Counted from the stretch's first letter, positions 24,778-33,201 are shown. The stretch is 64,000 bases of DNA from Rhodobacteraceae bacterium WFHF2C18 (GCA_002166865.1 NHTQ01000001.1:186001-250000); one strand, 5' to 3'. Made by a program: numbers and translations. The notes: generated from the sequence alone by a model not told the origin.

Positions 24778-25263
24778 ATGGTTTCCGTGCCCGAAATACC
24801 GGCAGGCCAGACAGAGAAATGCCTTGCGCGCGATCGCCGCCGAGAAGGCGCGCCCCTGCGGGCACTGAAGATGTGCCTTGGCTCGGCGTTGCTGGTCGCG
24901 TCGCTGGGGCTCTGGTTCGTCTCCGCCGGCCCGCAGGATGCGGCCATGCAACTCATCCGGCTGCTCTTGTCGCTGACCCTGCTGGCCCTGGGGCTTGCCT
25001 TCATCAGCGCGCTGGACCACGGCGCGGAGCCGCCGGAGGTGCATGTCGATCCTCGGCACCGCCAGTTGCGCATCCTCGCCAACGATTCCGCGGGCCGCCT
25101 GCGCCTGCGCGCGGTGCATGACCTGGACAGCCTCGCCGAGGTCAGCCTCGCGGACGGGCGTCTGCGCGCGCTGGATGCAGCGGGCGAGGTCGTCGTCGAT
25201 CTGCCGTTGCCCGATTCCGGTGATGCCGCGCGTGTCGCGGCGGCGCTGCGTGGCACGGCCTGA
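24778..25263 (+). CDS. Conserved hypothetical protein with two membrane helices
   Basis: 161 residues from ATG 24778, chosen over the in-frame ATG at 24757 because AGGAGG lies 11 bp upstream of it. Residues about 33-52 ('ALKMCLGSALLVASLGLWFV') and 60-80 ('MQLIRLLLSLTLLALGLAFI') are hydrophobic helices. The C-terminal half is a soluble beta-rich domain ('PEVHVDPRHRQLRILANDSAGRLRLRAVHDLDSLAEVSLADGRLRALD'), with the helices acting as an anchor. The family is not recognised. It is divergent from the ribosomal operon. Confidence 0.7.
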   Translation: MVSVPEIPAGQTEKCLARDRRREGAPLRALKMCLGSALLVASLGLWFVSAGPQDAAMQLIRLLLSLTLLALGLAFISALDHGAEPPEVHVDPRHRQLRILANDSAGRLRLRAVHDLDSLAEVSLADGRLRALDAAGEVVVDLPLPDSGDAARVAAALRGTA

Positions 25264-25403
25264 CAAGGTGGCAGGACTCCGCCGCTCGCCGCCTTGTTCG
25301 GCCCTCCACACGAAATGTTCAAAACTTGGGGATTGCCCTGAGGCTTTTCTGTCGCAACTCTTGTCTTGCAGATCGAATTTCGAACCAACGAAGGAGTTGC
25401 GCG

Positions 25404-25979
25404 ATGAAATACGCACTTTGGGGGGCTGCCCTCAGCCTGGCCGCCACCGCAGCCGTGGCCGAGCCGGAAAAGTACACCCTGGACCCCAGCCACAGCCAGA
25501 TCCTGTTTTCCTACAATCACTTGGGGTATTCGACCACCTACAACCTCTTCTCGGGGATCGAGGGCGAGATCATGTTCGACGAGGAAGATCCCGCCAATTC
25601 CTCGGTCAGCGTGTCCTTTCCGGTGATGTCGATGTACACCGGCTGGGAAAAGCGCTTCGAGCACTTCATGTCCGATGATTTCTTCGGCGCCGAGGACGGG
25701 GACATGGTGACCTTCGACTCCACCGGCATCGAGGTGACCGGCGATACGACGGCCAAGATCACCGGCGACCTGACTCTCAACGACGTGACAAAGTCGGTGG
25801 TGCTGGATGCGGAGATGACCAAGAAGGCGGGTCACCCGATGAAGGACGGCCAGCCCTGGGCGGGGTTCGATGCGAGTACAACGCTGCTGCGGTCCGACTA
25901 CAACCTTGGCAAGTTCGCGCCCGCGGTGAGCGACGAGGTCGAGATCATGATCTCGATCGAGGCGGGCAAGGCGGAGTAA
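25404..25979 (+). CDS. YceI-family periplasmic protein
   Basis: 191 residues with a signal peptide cleaved after 'LAATAAVA'. The mature part is a YceI lipocalin-like barrel: 'YTLDPSHSQILFSYNHLGYSTTYNLF', 'FEHFMSDDFFGAEDGDMVTFDSTGIEV', 'ITGDLTLNDVTKSVVLDAEM' and 'LLRSDYNLGKFAPAVSDEVEI'. Family members bind isoprenoid or amphiphilic lipids; the exact ligand is unknown. Start ATG 25404 behind AAGGAG. It is convergent with a second YceI domain, fused to cytochrome b561, across a shared bidirectional terminator. Confidence 0.9.
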   Translation: MKYALWGAALSLAATAAVAEPEKYTLDPSHSQILFSYNHLGYSTTYNLFSGIEGEIMFDEEDPANSSVSVSFPVMSMYTGWEKRFEHFMSDDFFGAEDGDMVTFDSTGIEVTGDTTAKITGDLTLNDVTKSVVLDAEMTKKAGHPMKDGQPWAGFDASTTLLRSDYNLGKFAPAVSDEVEIMISIEAGKAE

Positions 25980-26004
25980 AGCGCGCGTCGCGCCACCGGA
26001 TGGC

Positions 26005-26033
26005 AAGGCCGCCGGAGTATTGCCGGCGGCCTT
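26005..26033. terminator. Bidirectional terminator between the two YceI genes
   Basis: AAGGCCGCCGG (26005-26015) pairs perfectly with CCGGCGGCCTT (26023-26033) across a 7-nt loop. It stands between the convergent stops at 25979 and 26040 and reads as a hairpin with short A/T flanks in either direction. Confidence 0.75.
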
Positions 26034-26039
26034 CGCCTG

Positions 26040-27260
26040 TCAACCGCGCGTTGCAGTCAGTTCGAACCGGACGTCGACGCTGTAGGCCAGCGTATCGGGA
26101 TCGGTCACGCCTTGGCCGATATCGAACTTGCGCCGGTCCACTGTCAGCCCGCCACTGGCGCGGGCGGTGTCGCCCTTGATGTCCAGTTCGAAGGGCATGT
26201 GCACGGGCACGGTCTGGCCCTTGATCGTCAACTCGCCGCGCGCCACATGGCCCTCGTCCGTGCTCAGCAGATCCGCCCGAAAGGTGGCGGTGGGGTAATC
26301 CTCGACATTGAAGAAATCCGCGCCCATGGCCTGATCGGTGACGGAGCCCAGGGTGAGCGACCCGATCGCGACCGTGACAGTCACCTTGCCGTGCTGGCCA
26401 TCGGCGTCCGGGGCTTGGGCGTAGCTGATGTCGGCGGTCCAGTCCGCGAAGCTGCCCTTCACCTCGGATCCCATCTGGACCGCGGTGATTTCCAGCGTCC
26501 CTTCCTGAACCTGCCATTCGCTTTCCACCTGTGCGAGGGCCGCGCCCCCGCCACCATCGGCCTGGCCGTACCAGCCAAGGGCACCGGCCCCACCCAGGAC
26601 GACGGCCCAGACAACCAAGGCCGAGGCGAAGGGCAGGGCGTGCCCCGGCTGCCGCGCGGTCGGCTCGGCGGGGGTATGGCCCGGAAGCATGCGGCGCAGG
26701 GTGGCGTCGCGGTCGATCACGTGATGTTTCAGCGCGCCGGCCACATGCAGGACCACGGCGCCCACCAGAACCCATTGCAACAGGAAGTGAAGGGTCTTGG
26801 CGACACGGGCCCAGCCGGGATCCTTGGGCACGAAGGGCAGGCTTTGCCCGAAGGGCCACCAGATCGGTGCGAAGCCGGTGGTCGCGGCGTGATAGATCCA
26901 GCCCGACAGGGGCACCGCCACCAGCGAGCCGTAGAGCAGCCAGTGCACCGTCTCGGCCAGCCAGGCCTCGGGCGGGACATCGCCGTTCAGAAGCCCGGGC
27001 TTGGGCTGCGTGACGGCCCAGAGGATACGCGCGAGCGCCAGGAAGAACACGCTCACCCCGATCGTCTTATGAACCGTGAACAGCAGCTTCGCCCAGGAAA
27101 CCTGCGCGTCGGTCGTGGTGATGCCGGGATCGGCGATCTGGTGCGCCAGATCGGCGGCAACGTAGCCTATGGGCAGCGTGGTCAGGATCAGCAGAGCGAT
27201 CCCCCAGTGGAATGTCTTGGTGACCGCGCCGTAGGCGGTGCGCGAATTGGTCAGCGGCAT
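26040..27260 (-). CDS. Cytochrome b561 domain fused to a YceI domain
   Basis: 406 residues. Residues 1-190 form a four-helix cytochrome b561 (Ni-Fe hydrogenase/b561 type) with His ligand candidates in 'KTFHWGIALL', 'FTVHKTIGVSVFF', 'LAETVHWLLYGSL' and 'VAKTLHFLLQWVLVGAVVLHVAGALKHHVIDRD'. A Pro-rich linker and one extra membrane helix ('ASALVVWAVVLGGAGALGWYG') carry the chain to a periplasmic YceI barrel ('WTADISYAQAPDADG', 'FFNVEDYPTATFRADLL', 'TIKGQTVPVHMPFELDI'). The fusion suggests electron transfer between the quinone pool and a lipid or quinone bound by YceI. Start ATG 27260. It shares its upstream region with fabD. Confidence 0.9.
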   Translation of the reverse strand: MPLTNSRTAYGAVTKTFHWGIALLILTTLPIGYVAADLAHQIADPGITTTDAQVSWAKLLFTVHKTIGVSVFFLALARILWAVTQPKPGLLNGDVPPEAWLAETVHWLLYGSLVAVPLSGWIYHAATTGFAPIWWPFGQSLPFVPKDPGWARVAKTLHFLLQWVLVGAVVLHVAGALKHHVIDRDATLRRMLPGHTPAEPTARQPGHALPFASALVVWAVVLGGAGALGWYGQADGGGGAALAQVESEWQVQEGTLEITAVQMGSEVKGSFADWTADISYAQAPDADGQHGKVTVTVAIGSLTLGSVTDQAMGADFFNVEDYPTATFRADLLSTDEGHVARGELTIKGQTVPVHMPFELDIKGDTARASGGLTVDRRKFDIGQGVTDPDTLAYSVDVRFELTATRG

Positions 27261-27351
27261 GGCGGGCGGCGTCCTCGGTTCTGGATCTGTCGTCTCAAGA
27301 CTAGCCGCCCTTGGCGGCACTGCAATGACAGCCGCCGCACAGGCCCCGTGC

Positions 27352-27397
27352 GGGCACTGGCAAAGCGGCTTCCCCGTTGCCAGTGCCCCTTGGGCAC
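27352..27397. promoter_or_regulatory. 12-bp inverted repeat and third half-site overlapping the fabD promoter
   Basis: GGGCACTGGCAA (27352-27363) and TTGCCAGTGCCC (27377-27388) are exact reverse complements, 13 nt apart. A third half-site GGGCAC (27392-27397) pairs with the GTGCCC end of the right arm to make a second 6-3-6 palindrome. The right arm contains the fabD -35 box. Position and symmetry suit an operator controlling fabD and possibly the divergent b561-YceI gene. Confidence 0.6.
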
Positions 27398-27405
27398 GCT
27401 ATCGG
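27377..27405 (+). promoter_or_regulatory. Predicted sigma-70 promoter of fabD
   Basis: TTGCCA (27377-27382), a 17-bp spacer and TATCGG (27400-27405) lie about 32 bp upstream of the fabD ATG. The -35 box is buried in the inverted repeat described at 27352-27397. Confidence 0.5.
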
Positions 27406-27436
27406 GGGACGAAGCTATGAGGGAGGCACCGAGAGC

Positions 27437-28378
27437 ATGAGCCGAGCATTCGTATTCCCCGGCCAAGGGGCGCAGACCATCGGCATGGGCCGGGACCTGG
27501 CCACGGCCTATCCGGCGGCCCGCGCCGTTTTCGAAGAGGTGGACGAGGCCCTGGGCGAGCCGCTGTCGAAGCTGATCTGGGAAGGGATCCAGGACGACCT
27601 GACACTGACCGAGAACGCGCAGCCCGCCCTGATGGCGACCTCGATGGCGGCGATGCGCGCGCTTGAGGCCGAAGGCGTGCGCATCGATCACGCGGCCATG
27701 GTGGCCGGGCATTCCCTGGGCGAGTATTCCGCCCTCGCCGCGGCCGGCGCGCTCAGCCTTGCGGATTGTGCACGGCTTCTGCGCATACGCGGCGAGGCGA
27801 TGCAGCGCGCCGTCCCGGTGAAGGAGGGGGCGATGGCCGCCATCCTGGGCCTGGACCTCGATACCGTGCGCGAGGTGGCCGAGGAGGCGACCAAGGGCGA
27901 CGTTTGCCAGGCCGCCAATGACAACGATCCCGCGCAGGTCGTCGTCTCCGGCCACGCCACCGCCGTGGAGCGCGCCGTCGAGATCGCCAAGGAACGCGGC
28001 GCCAAGCGGGCCATGCTGCTGCCTGTGAGCGCCCCCTTCCACTGTGCCTTGATGCAGCCCGCCGCCGAGGTCATGGCCGAGGCCCTGAGCCAGGTTGACA
28101 TCAGTGCACCCAAGGTGCCGGTCGTGGCGAATGTCACCGCCGAGGCGGCGAGCGATCCCGCCACCATCCGCGCGCTTCTGGTCGAGCAGGTGACCGGCGC
28201 CGTGCGCTGGCGCGAGTCGGTGCTCTACATGGGGCGGCAGGGCGTCGAGGAAGTCTGGGAAATCGGCGCGGGCAAGACCTTGTCGGGCATGGTGCGCCGC
28301 ATCGACCGGTCGTTGGCCACCCGCAATGTGGGCACGCCCGACGAGGTTGCGGCGGCCGCCCAAGCGATCACCGGCTGA
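27437..28378 (+). CDS. fabD: Malonyl-CoA:ACP transacylase
   Basis: 313 residues, the normal FabD length. 'AFVFPGQGAQTIGMGRDL' opens the protein; the nucleophile Ser93 is in 'GHSLGEYSALAAAGAL', and the catalytic His is in 'VSAPFHCALMQP'. 'QPALMATSMAAMRAL' and the closing 'VWEIGAGKTLSGMVRRID' complete the fold. It loads malonyl groups onto ACP. First gene of fabD-fabG-acpP-hisA-like-fabF-mltG, all on the plus strand. Start ATG 27437. Confidence 0.97.
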   Translation: MSRAFVFPGQGAQTIGMGRDLATAYPAARAVFEEVDEALGEPLSKLIWEGIQDDLTLTENAQPALMATSMAAMRALEAEGVRIDHAAMVAGHSLGEYSALAAAGALSLADCARLLRIRGEAMQRAVPVKEGAMAAILGLDLDTVREVAEEATKGDVCQAANDNDPAQVVVSGHATAVERAVEIAKERGAKRAMLLPVSAPFHCALMQPAAEVMAEALSQVDISAPKVPVVANVTAEAASDPATIRALLVEQVTGAVRWRESVLYMGRQGVEEVWEIGAGKTLSGMVRRIDRSLATRNVGTPDEVAAAAQAITG

Positions 28379-28436
28379 ACCGATCCCGCGGCTCGCCGCG
28401 GTGGAGAAGCGCTGAAGAACGAAGGGAAAAAGGGAC

Positions 28437-29174
28437 ATGTTCGATCTGACGGGAAAACGGGCGCTGGTGACCGGCGCCTCGGGCGGCATCGGCGGGGCGA
28501 TCGCCAGGGCGCTGCACGGCGCGGGAGCGGCCGTGGGGCTGTCGGGAACGCGGCAGGAGCCGCTTGAGGAGCTTGCCCGCGAGTTGGGAGAGCAGGCGCA
28601 CGTGCTGCCCTGCGACCTGAGCGATCCACAGGCGGTGGATGCGCTGCCCAAGCAGGCAGCCGAGGCCATGGGCGGCCTGGATATCCTGGTCAACAACGCG
28701 GGAATCACGCGCGACCAGATCTTCATGCGGATGTCCGACGAAGAGTGGCAGCAGGTGCTGGACGTCAACCTGACGGCAACCATGCGTCTGTGCCGCGGGG
28801 TGATGCGCCCCATGATGAAGGCCCGCTGGGGTCGGATCGTGAACATCAGCTCGATCGTTGGGGCCACCGGCAATCCCGGCCAGGCCAATTACGCCGCGGC
28901 CAAGGCCGGGATGGTGGGGCTGACCAAGTCCATCGCCCATGAGGTGGCCACCCGCGGAATCACCGCCAATGCGGTTGCGCCCGGGTTCATCGCAACGGCC
29001 ATGACCGAGAAGCTGACGGACGACCAGAAAGACAAGATCAACGCCCAGATACCGACGGCACGCATGGGCACCCCCGAAGAGGTGGCCGCGGCCGTTGTGT
29101 ACCTGTCCAGTCCCGAAGCGGGTTACGTCACCGGGACCACGCTGCACGTCAACGGCGGGATGGCGATGCTCTGA
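28437..29174 (+). CDS. fabG: 3-oxoacyl-ACP reductase
   Basis: 245 residues, a classical short-chain dehydrogenase. It has 'VTGASGGIGGAIAR' (NADPH loop), 'NNAG' at 86-89, and the catalytic Ser139, Tyr152 and Lys156 in 'NISSIVGATGNPGQANYAAAKAG'; the C-terminal 'GYVTGTTLHVNGGMAML' is FabG-specific. It reduces beta-ketoacyl-ACP in fatty acid elongation. It lies 58 bp after fabD. Confidence 0.97.
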   Translation: MFDLTGKRALVTGASGGIGGAIARALHGAGAAVGLSGTRQEPLEELARELGEQAHVLPCDLSDPQAVDALPKQAAEAMGGLDILVNNAGITRDQIFMRMSDEEWQQVLDVNLTATMRLCRGVMRPMMKARWGRIVNISSIVGATGNPGQANYAAAKAGMVGLTKSIAHEVATRGITANAVAPGFIATAMTEKLTDDQKDKINAQIPTARMGTPEEVAAAVVYLSSPEAGYVTGTTLHVNGGMAML

Positions 29175-29317
29175 CATCGCCTACGCTGTTGATTCAAGGT
29201 CTTTAAATCCTGTCGCGCTGCGGTCCGCGGTGCGCGCCAGCAAGGCGGACCGGGACAGCAGATTCCGCACTTGCCGGCCTTTGCATTCGGCACCGCGATC
29301 GCCATTTTGGAAAACGT

Positions 29318-29345
29318 TTGCCAAAGGCGCGCCATGTGCTATAGG
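29318..29345 (+). promoter_or_regulatory. Predicted acpP promoter in the 327-bp fabG-acpP gap
   Basis: TTGCCA (29318-29323), 16 bp and TATAGG (29340-29345) form a plausible sigma-70 promoter, leaving an acpP leader of about 150 nt. The rest of the 29175-29501 gap contains no ORF with a recognisable product and no strong terminator, so fabDG transcripts may also read through. High independent ACP expression would be expected. Confidence 0.5.
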
Positions 29346-29501
29346 CGGCGCAGTTTTCACGGGAGTGGGCGACGGCCCAGTCCCGGCCCGCAGGAATTCG
29401 GGCACTGAGAGCGGCCCGGAGGGGCATTAACCAAGCCGCTTCCCGGCTGGGCAGGGGCGGAAGACGGGCGAAGAAGCCCGAGTAGAGATGAGGATAACGA
29501 G

Positions 29502-29735
29502 ATGAGCGACATCGCAGACCGCGTGAAGAAGATCGTGGTGGAACACCTGGGCGTGGAAGAGGACAAGGTGAGCGAGAACGCCTCGTTCATCGATGATCTT
29601 GGCGCCGACAGCCTGGACACGGTCGAACTTGTCATGGCCTTCGAGGAAGAGTTCGGAATCGAGATTCCCGATGACGCGGCCGAGAATATCCAGACCTTTG
29701 GTGACGCGGTGAAGTTTATCAAGGACGCACAGTAA
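29502..29735 (+). CDS. acpP: Acyl carrier protein
   Basis: 77 residues, very acidic. The phosphopantetheine attachment Ser37 is in '[28 protein letters not shown]', the defining motif. It carries growing acyl chains for FabD, FabG and FabF and would also supply acyl-ACP to the LuxI synthase in this window. Start ATG 29502. A terminator follows 28 bp after the stop. Confidence 0.98.
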   Translation: MSDIADRVKKIVVEHLGVEEDKVSENASFIDDLGADSLDTVELVMAFEEEFGIEIPDDAAENIQTFGDAVKFIKDAQ

Positions 29736-29763
29736 CCTCCGCCAGGCGTTCTCGCAGAATAAT

Positions 29764-29790
29764 GGCCCCCGTCCGCGGCGGGGGCCTTTT
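29764..29790 (+). terminator. Intrinsic terminator of acpP
   Basis: GGCCCCCG (29764-29771) pairs perfectly with CGGGGGCC (29779-29786), 7-nt loop, followed by TTTT (29787-29790) and a further T-rich CGTTT. A standard rho-independent terminator. Confidence 0.9.
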
Positions 29791-29916
29791 CGTTTCGTGG
29801 CCGCGAACGCGCCCTGTCATGCCGATTTACAGATACTGCCGACGATCGCTAGACTGCATAGTTGACCCCGAGCCGGTAATGGGCCGGCCCGGATCTCAAC
29901 AAGAGGTGTTGCTGGC

Positions 29917-30660
29917 ATGATCATTTACCCGACCCTGGAAATCCACAATGGCAAGTGCGTGTCGCTGACGCGCGGACGGCTCGACGAACCCGTGATCTGG
30001 CACGTCGACCCGGTGGAGACGGCCCGTAGCTTTGCCCGCGCCGGCGCCCAATGGATGCATGTCACCGACATCGACGCCCTGGCCGGCGAAGGTGGCAACA
30101 ACGACCTGATCGAAGAGATGATCCGCGCGGCGGGGATTCCCATCCAGCTGGGCGGCGGGTTCCGCTCGCGCGACATGGTGGGGCACTGGATCGACAAGGG
30201 CGCGGGGCGCATCGTTGTCGGCACCATGGCGGCCCATGATCCGGATCTGCTGCGCGAGCTGGCCAAGTACTATCCCGATCAGATCGTGCTGGCGGTGGAC
30301 GTGTACAACGGTGCCGTCATGACCGAGGGCTGGCGCAGTCAGAGCGCCTTCGTCCCCGAGGATTACGTGAAGGCCTTCGAGGACAGCCCCCTGGCCGGCG
30401 TCATCGTCACCGACATCGATGCCGACATCGCGGACACCGAGGGCAGCCTGGGCGTCATCTCGGGCCTGGCGGCCGAAACGCGCCATCCGGTGATTGCGCG
30501 CGGGACGGTGCGCAGCATCGACGATGTCGCGCGCCTGAAATATGTGCCGAACATCGCGGGGACCCTGATCGGCCGCGCGCTCATGTCCAAGGACATCGAC
30601 CTGGAGGAGGCGCTTGCGCTGGCCGCCGCCGAAAAGGAGCCGACGGCGGAATTCCAATAA
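29917..30660 (+). CDS. HisA-like TIM-barrel protein in the fatty acid cluster
   Basis: 247 residues, clearly a HisA/HisF-related half-barrel protein: 'HNGKCVSLTRG' (phosphate loop), 'DIDALAGEGGNND', 'IQLGGGFRSRDMV', 'IVVGTMAA', 'LAVDVYNGAVMTEGW', 'VIVTDIDADIADTEGSLGVI', 'IARGTVRSIDDVARL' and 'GTLIGRALMSKDIDLEEAL'. In HisA, Asp8 and Asp near 127-130 act as general base/acid; here residue 8 is Glu ('YPTLEIHNG') while Asp128 is present. It lies between acpP and fabF rather than with his genes. It may be an active isomerase with altered residues or a repurposed paralogue. Confidence 0.8.
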   Translation: MIIYPTLEIHNGKCVSLTRGRLDEPVIWHVDPVETARSFARAGAQWMHVTDIDALAGEGGNNDLIEEMIRAAGIPIQLGGGFRSRDMVGHWIDKGAGRIVVGTMAAHDPDLLRELAKYYPDQIVLAVDVYNGAVMTEGWRSQSAFVPEDYVKAFEDSPLAGVIVTDIDADIADTEGSLGVISGLAAETRHPVIARGTVRSIDDVARLKYVPNIAGTLIGRALMSKDIDLEEALALAAAEKEPTAEFQ

Positions 30661-30745
30661 CGGGCCGTTGAGGGCCGGCTCTCCCTTGCCCCGCGGGGGC
30701 GAGCCGGGTTAAGAGCGGCCGACGAACCAAGAGAAGGACAGCATG

Positions 30746-32005
30746 ATGCGTCGTGTCGTGGTTACCGGGCTGGGCCTGGTCACCCCCCTGGCGTCGGGGG
30801 TCGAGGAAAGCTGGAGCCGGATCCTGGACGGGCAGTCCGGCGCCGGCACGATTACCCGTTTCGATCCCTCGAACGTGATCACCACATACGCCTGCGAAGT
30901 GCCCTATGGCGACGGCACGGACGGGACCTTCAACCCCGACCTCCACATGGCGCCCAAGGAACGGCGCAAGGTGGACGACTTCATCCTCTATGGCATGGCT
31001 GCGGCCGACCAGGCCGTCCAGGATGCCGGCTGGACGCCCGAGAACGAGGACGACCTCCTGCGCACCGGCGTCATGATCGGCTCCGGCATCGGGGGCCTGC
31101 AATCGATCGAGGAGACGACGCTCATCATTCGCGACCGCGGGGTGCGGCGCGTGTCGCCCTTCTTCATTCCCGGGGCGCTTATCAACCTCGTCAGCGGTCA
31201 GGTCAGCATCCGCTACGGGTTCAAGGGGCCCAACCATTCGGTCGTCACGGCCTGTTCCACCGGCGCGCATGCCATCGGGGACGCGGCGCGGCTCATCCAG
31301 TACGGCGACGCCGAGGTGATGCTGGCCGGCGGCGCCGAGGCGGCAATCTGCGAGATCGGCATCGCCGGGTTCAACGCCTGCAAGGCCCTGTCCACCAAGC
31401 ACGGGGACAATCCCCGGGCGGCCAGCCGCCCCTATGACGTGGATCGCGACGGATTCGTCATGGGCGAGGGCGCGGGCGTTCTGGTGCTGGAGGAGCTCGA
31501 GCATGCCCGGGCGCGCGGTGCCAAGATCTACGCCGAAGTCCTGGGGTACGGGCTGTCGGGCGATGCCTATCACATAACTGCGCCATCGGAGGACGGAGAT
31601 GGCGGTTATCGCGCGATGCAGGCGGCGCTGAGCCGGGCCGGACTGCCGCCCGCGGAGATCGATTACATCAACGCGCATGGCACCTCGACCATGGCCGACA
31701 CCGTCGAATTGCAGGCGGTCGAGCGGTTGATGGGGGACGCGGCGGCGCGGGCCACGATGACCTCGACCAAGTCGGCCACCGGCCATCTGCTGGGCGCGGC
31801 CGGGGCGATCGAGGCGATCTTCTCGATCCTGGCGATCCGTGACCAGGTGGTGCCGCCCACGATCAACCTCGACAACCCGGCGGTCGAGACGCCGCTGGAC
31901 CTCGCGCCGAACACCAAGCGCGCGCGCGAGGTGCGCGTGGCCCTGTCCAACAGCTTCGGTTTCGGGGGCACGAACGCCAGCCTCTGTCTCGGGGCGCTGC
32001 GCTGA
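30746..32005 (+). CDS. fabF: 3-oxoacyl-ACP synthase II
   Basis: 419 residues. The catalytic Cys170 is in 'VVTACSTGAHAIGDA', with His residues in 'YINAHGTSTMADTVE' and 'KSATGHLLGAAGAIEAIFSI'; the closing 'SNSFGFGGTNASLCLG' is conserved. It condenses malonyl-ACP with acyl-ACP. Two ATGs are adjacent (30743 and 30746); 30746 gives 7-nt spacing from AGAAGGA and the usual MRRVVVTG start. The stop overlaps the mltG start (TGATG). Confidence 0.97.
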   Translation: MRRVVVTGLGLVTPLASGVEESWSRILDGQSGAGTITRFDPSNVITTYACEVPYGDGTDGTFNPDLHMAPKERRKVDDFILYGMAAADQAVQDAGWTPENEDDLLRTGVMIGSGIGGLQSIEETTLIIRDRGVRRVSPFFIPGALINLVSGQVSIRYGFKGPNHSVVTACSTGAHAIGDAARLIQYGDAEVMLAGGAEAAICEIGIAGFNACKALSTKHGDNPRAASRPYDVDRDGFVMGEGAGVLVLEELEHARARGAKIYAEVLGYGLSGDAYHITAPSEDGDGGYRAMQAALSRAGLPPAEIDYINAHGTSTMADTVELQAVERLMGDAAARATMTSTKSATGHLLGAAGAIEAIFSILAIRDQVVPPTINLDNPAVETPLDLAPNTKRAREVRVALSNSFGFGGTNASLCLGALR

Positions 32006-33159
32006 TGTGGCGTCACATCGCCTCCAACGCGCTGACTTTCCTGGTTGTTCTGGTGTTCCTGCTGGGGGGTGTCATCCTCTGGGGGCAGCGCGAGTACACC
32101 GCGCAGGGGCCGCTTGACGCGCCGATGTGCCTGCGCGTCGAGCCGGGCAGCACGTTTCGCGGCGTCTCGCGCGACCTGGTGCGCGACGGGGCCGTGTCCA
32201 ACGGCGCGTTGTTCCGTATCGGCGCGGATTATTCCGGAAAAAACAGCCAGTTGAAGGCCGGAAGTTGGCTGATTCCGGAAGGCGCCAGCATGGCCGAGAT
32301 CACTGATCTCATCACCCGCGGCGGCGCCAGCACCTGCGGGACCGAAGTGGTTTACCGTATCGGCGTGACCGATGCCGAGGTGCGGGTGCGCGAGCTGGAC
32401 CCCGGAACGGGCCGCTACGTGGAGCGGGCCGCCTTCGTGCCCGGCGCCGAGGAAGTGCCACAACGCTTTGAAACCGTTCGGAATCAGGCGGATACCCGGT
32501 ACCGCATCGCCCTTGCCGAAGGCGTGACAAGCTGGCACGTCGTGAACGTCCTGCGGCGGATCGACGTGCTGTCGGGCGAGGTGGCCGAGATTCCCGCCGA
32601 GGGCAGCCTGGCGCCCGAAAGCTACGAGGTGCGCGCCGGGGACGCCCGGGCCGGTTTGGTCGATAAAATGCAATCCCTTCAACAGGATAGGTTGGCCGAG
32701 GCCTGGCAGAACCGGGCCGAGGACCTGCCCCTGGACAGCCCCGAGGAGGCCTTGATCCTGGCCTCGATCATCGAGAAGGAAACCGGGGTCGCCGAGGAGC
32801 GCCGGCAGGTTGCCAGCGTCTTCGTCAACCGCCTGCGCAAGGGCATGCGGCTGCAGACGGACCCCACGGTGATCTACGGCCTGACCGAGGGCCGCGGTGT
32901 GCTTGGCCGGGGGTTGCGGCAAAGTGAACTTCGCGACGCAACGCCTTATAATACCTATGTTATCCCGGGCCTGCCGCCGACGCCGATCGCCAATCCCGGC
33001 AAGGCCAGCATCGCGGCGGCGGTGGACCCCGCGCAGACCGATTACCTGTACTTCGTGGCCGACGGAACCGGCGGGCATGCCTTCGCCAAGACCCTCGACG
33101 CGCACAACCGCAACGTCGCCAAGTGGCGCGAGATCGAGGCGGAACGGGCCGAGGACTAG
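32005..33159 (+). CDS. mltG: Endolytic transglycosylase MltG
   Basis: 384 residues. An N-terminal membrane helix ('LTFLVVLVFLLGGVILW') is followed by a LysM-like region and the YceG catalytic domain with 'ILASIIEKETGVAEERRQVASVFVNRLRKGMRLQTDPTVIYG', including the catalytic Glu, and 'NTYVIPGLPPTPIANPGKASIAAAVDPAQTDYLYFVADGTGGHAF'. It cleaves nascent glycan strands and is thought to set their length. The ATG overlaps the fabF stop by one base, implying translational coupling; fabF-mltG neighbourhoods are common in alphaproteobacteria. Confidence 0.95.
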   Translation: MWRHIASNALTFLVVLVFLLGGVILWGQREYTAQGPLDAPMCLRVEPGSTFRGVSRDLVRDGAVSNGALFRIGADYSGKNSQLKAGSWLIPEGASMAEITDLITRGGASTCGTEVVYRIGVTDAEVRVRELDPGTGRYVERAAFVPGAEEVPQRFETVRNQADTRYRIALAEGVTSWHVVNVLRRIDVLSGEVAEIPAEGSLAPESYEVRAGDARAGLVDKMQSLQQDRLAEAWQNRAEDLPLDSPEEALILASIIEKETGVAEERRQVASVFVNRLRKGMRLQTDPTVIYGLTEGRGVLGRGLRQSELRDATPYNTYVIPGLPPTPIANPGKASIAAAVDPAQTDYLYFVADGTGGHAFAKTLDAHNRNVAKWREIEAERAED

Positions 33160-33175
33160 GCCAGGGCGCTGCGCC

Positions 33176-33201
33176 CCGTACGGATCGTACGAGCCGTACG
33201 G
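33176..33201. repeat. Three spaced 8-bp palindromes (CCGTACGG / TCGTACGA / CCGTACGG)
   Basis: Self-complementary octamers lie at 33176-33183, 33185-33192 and 33194-33201, each separated by one base, with a further TCGTACC at about 33207. The period is 9 bp. They sit 17 bp past the mltG stop in the gap before the EamA gene. The function is not known; there is no U-tract, so it is not a standard terminator. Confidence 0.6.
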
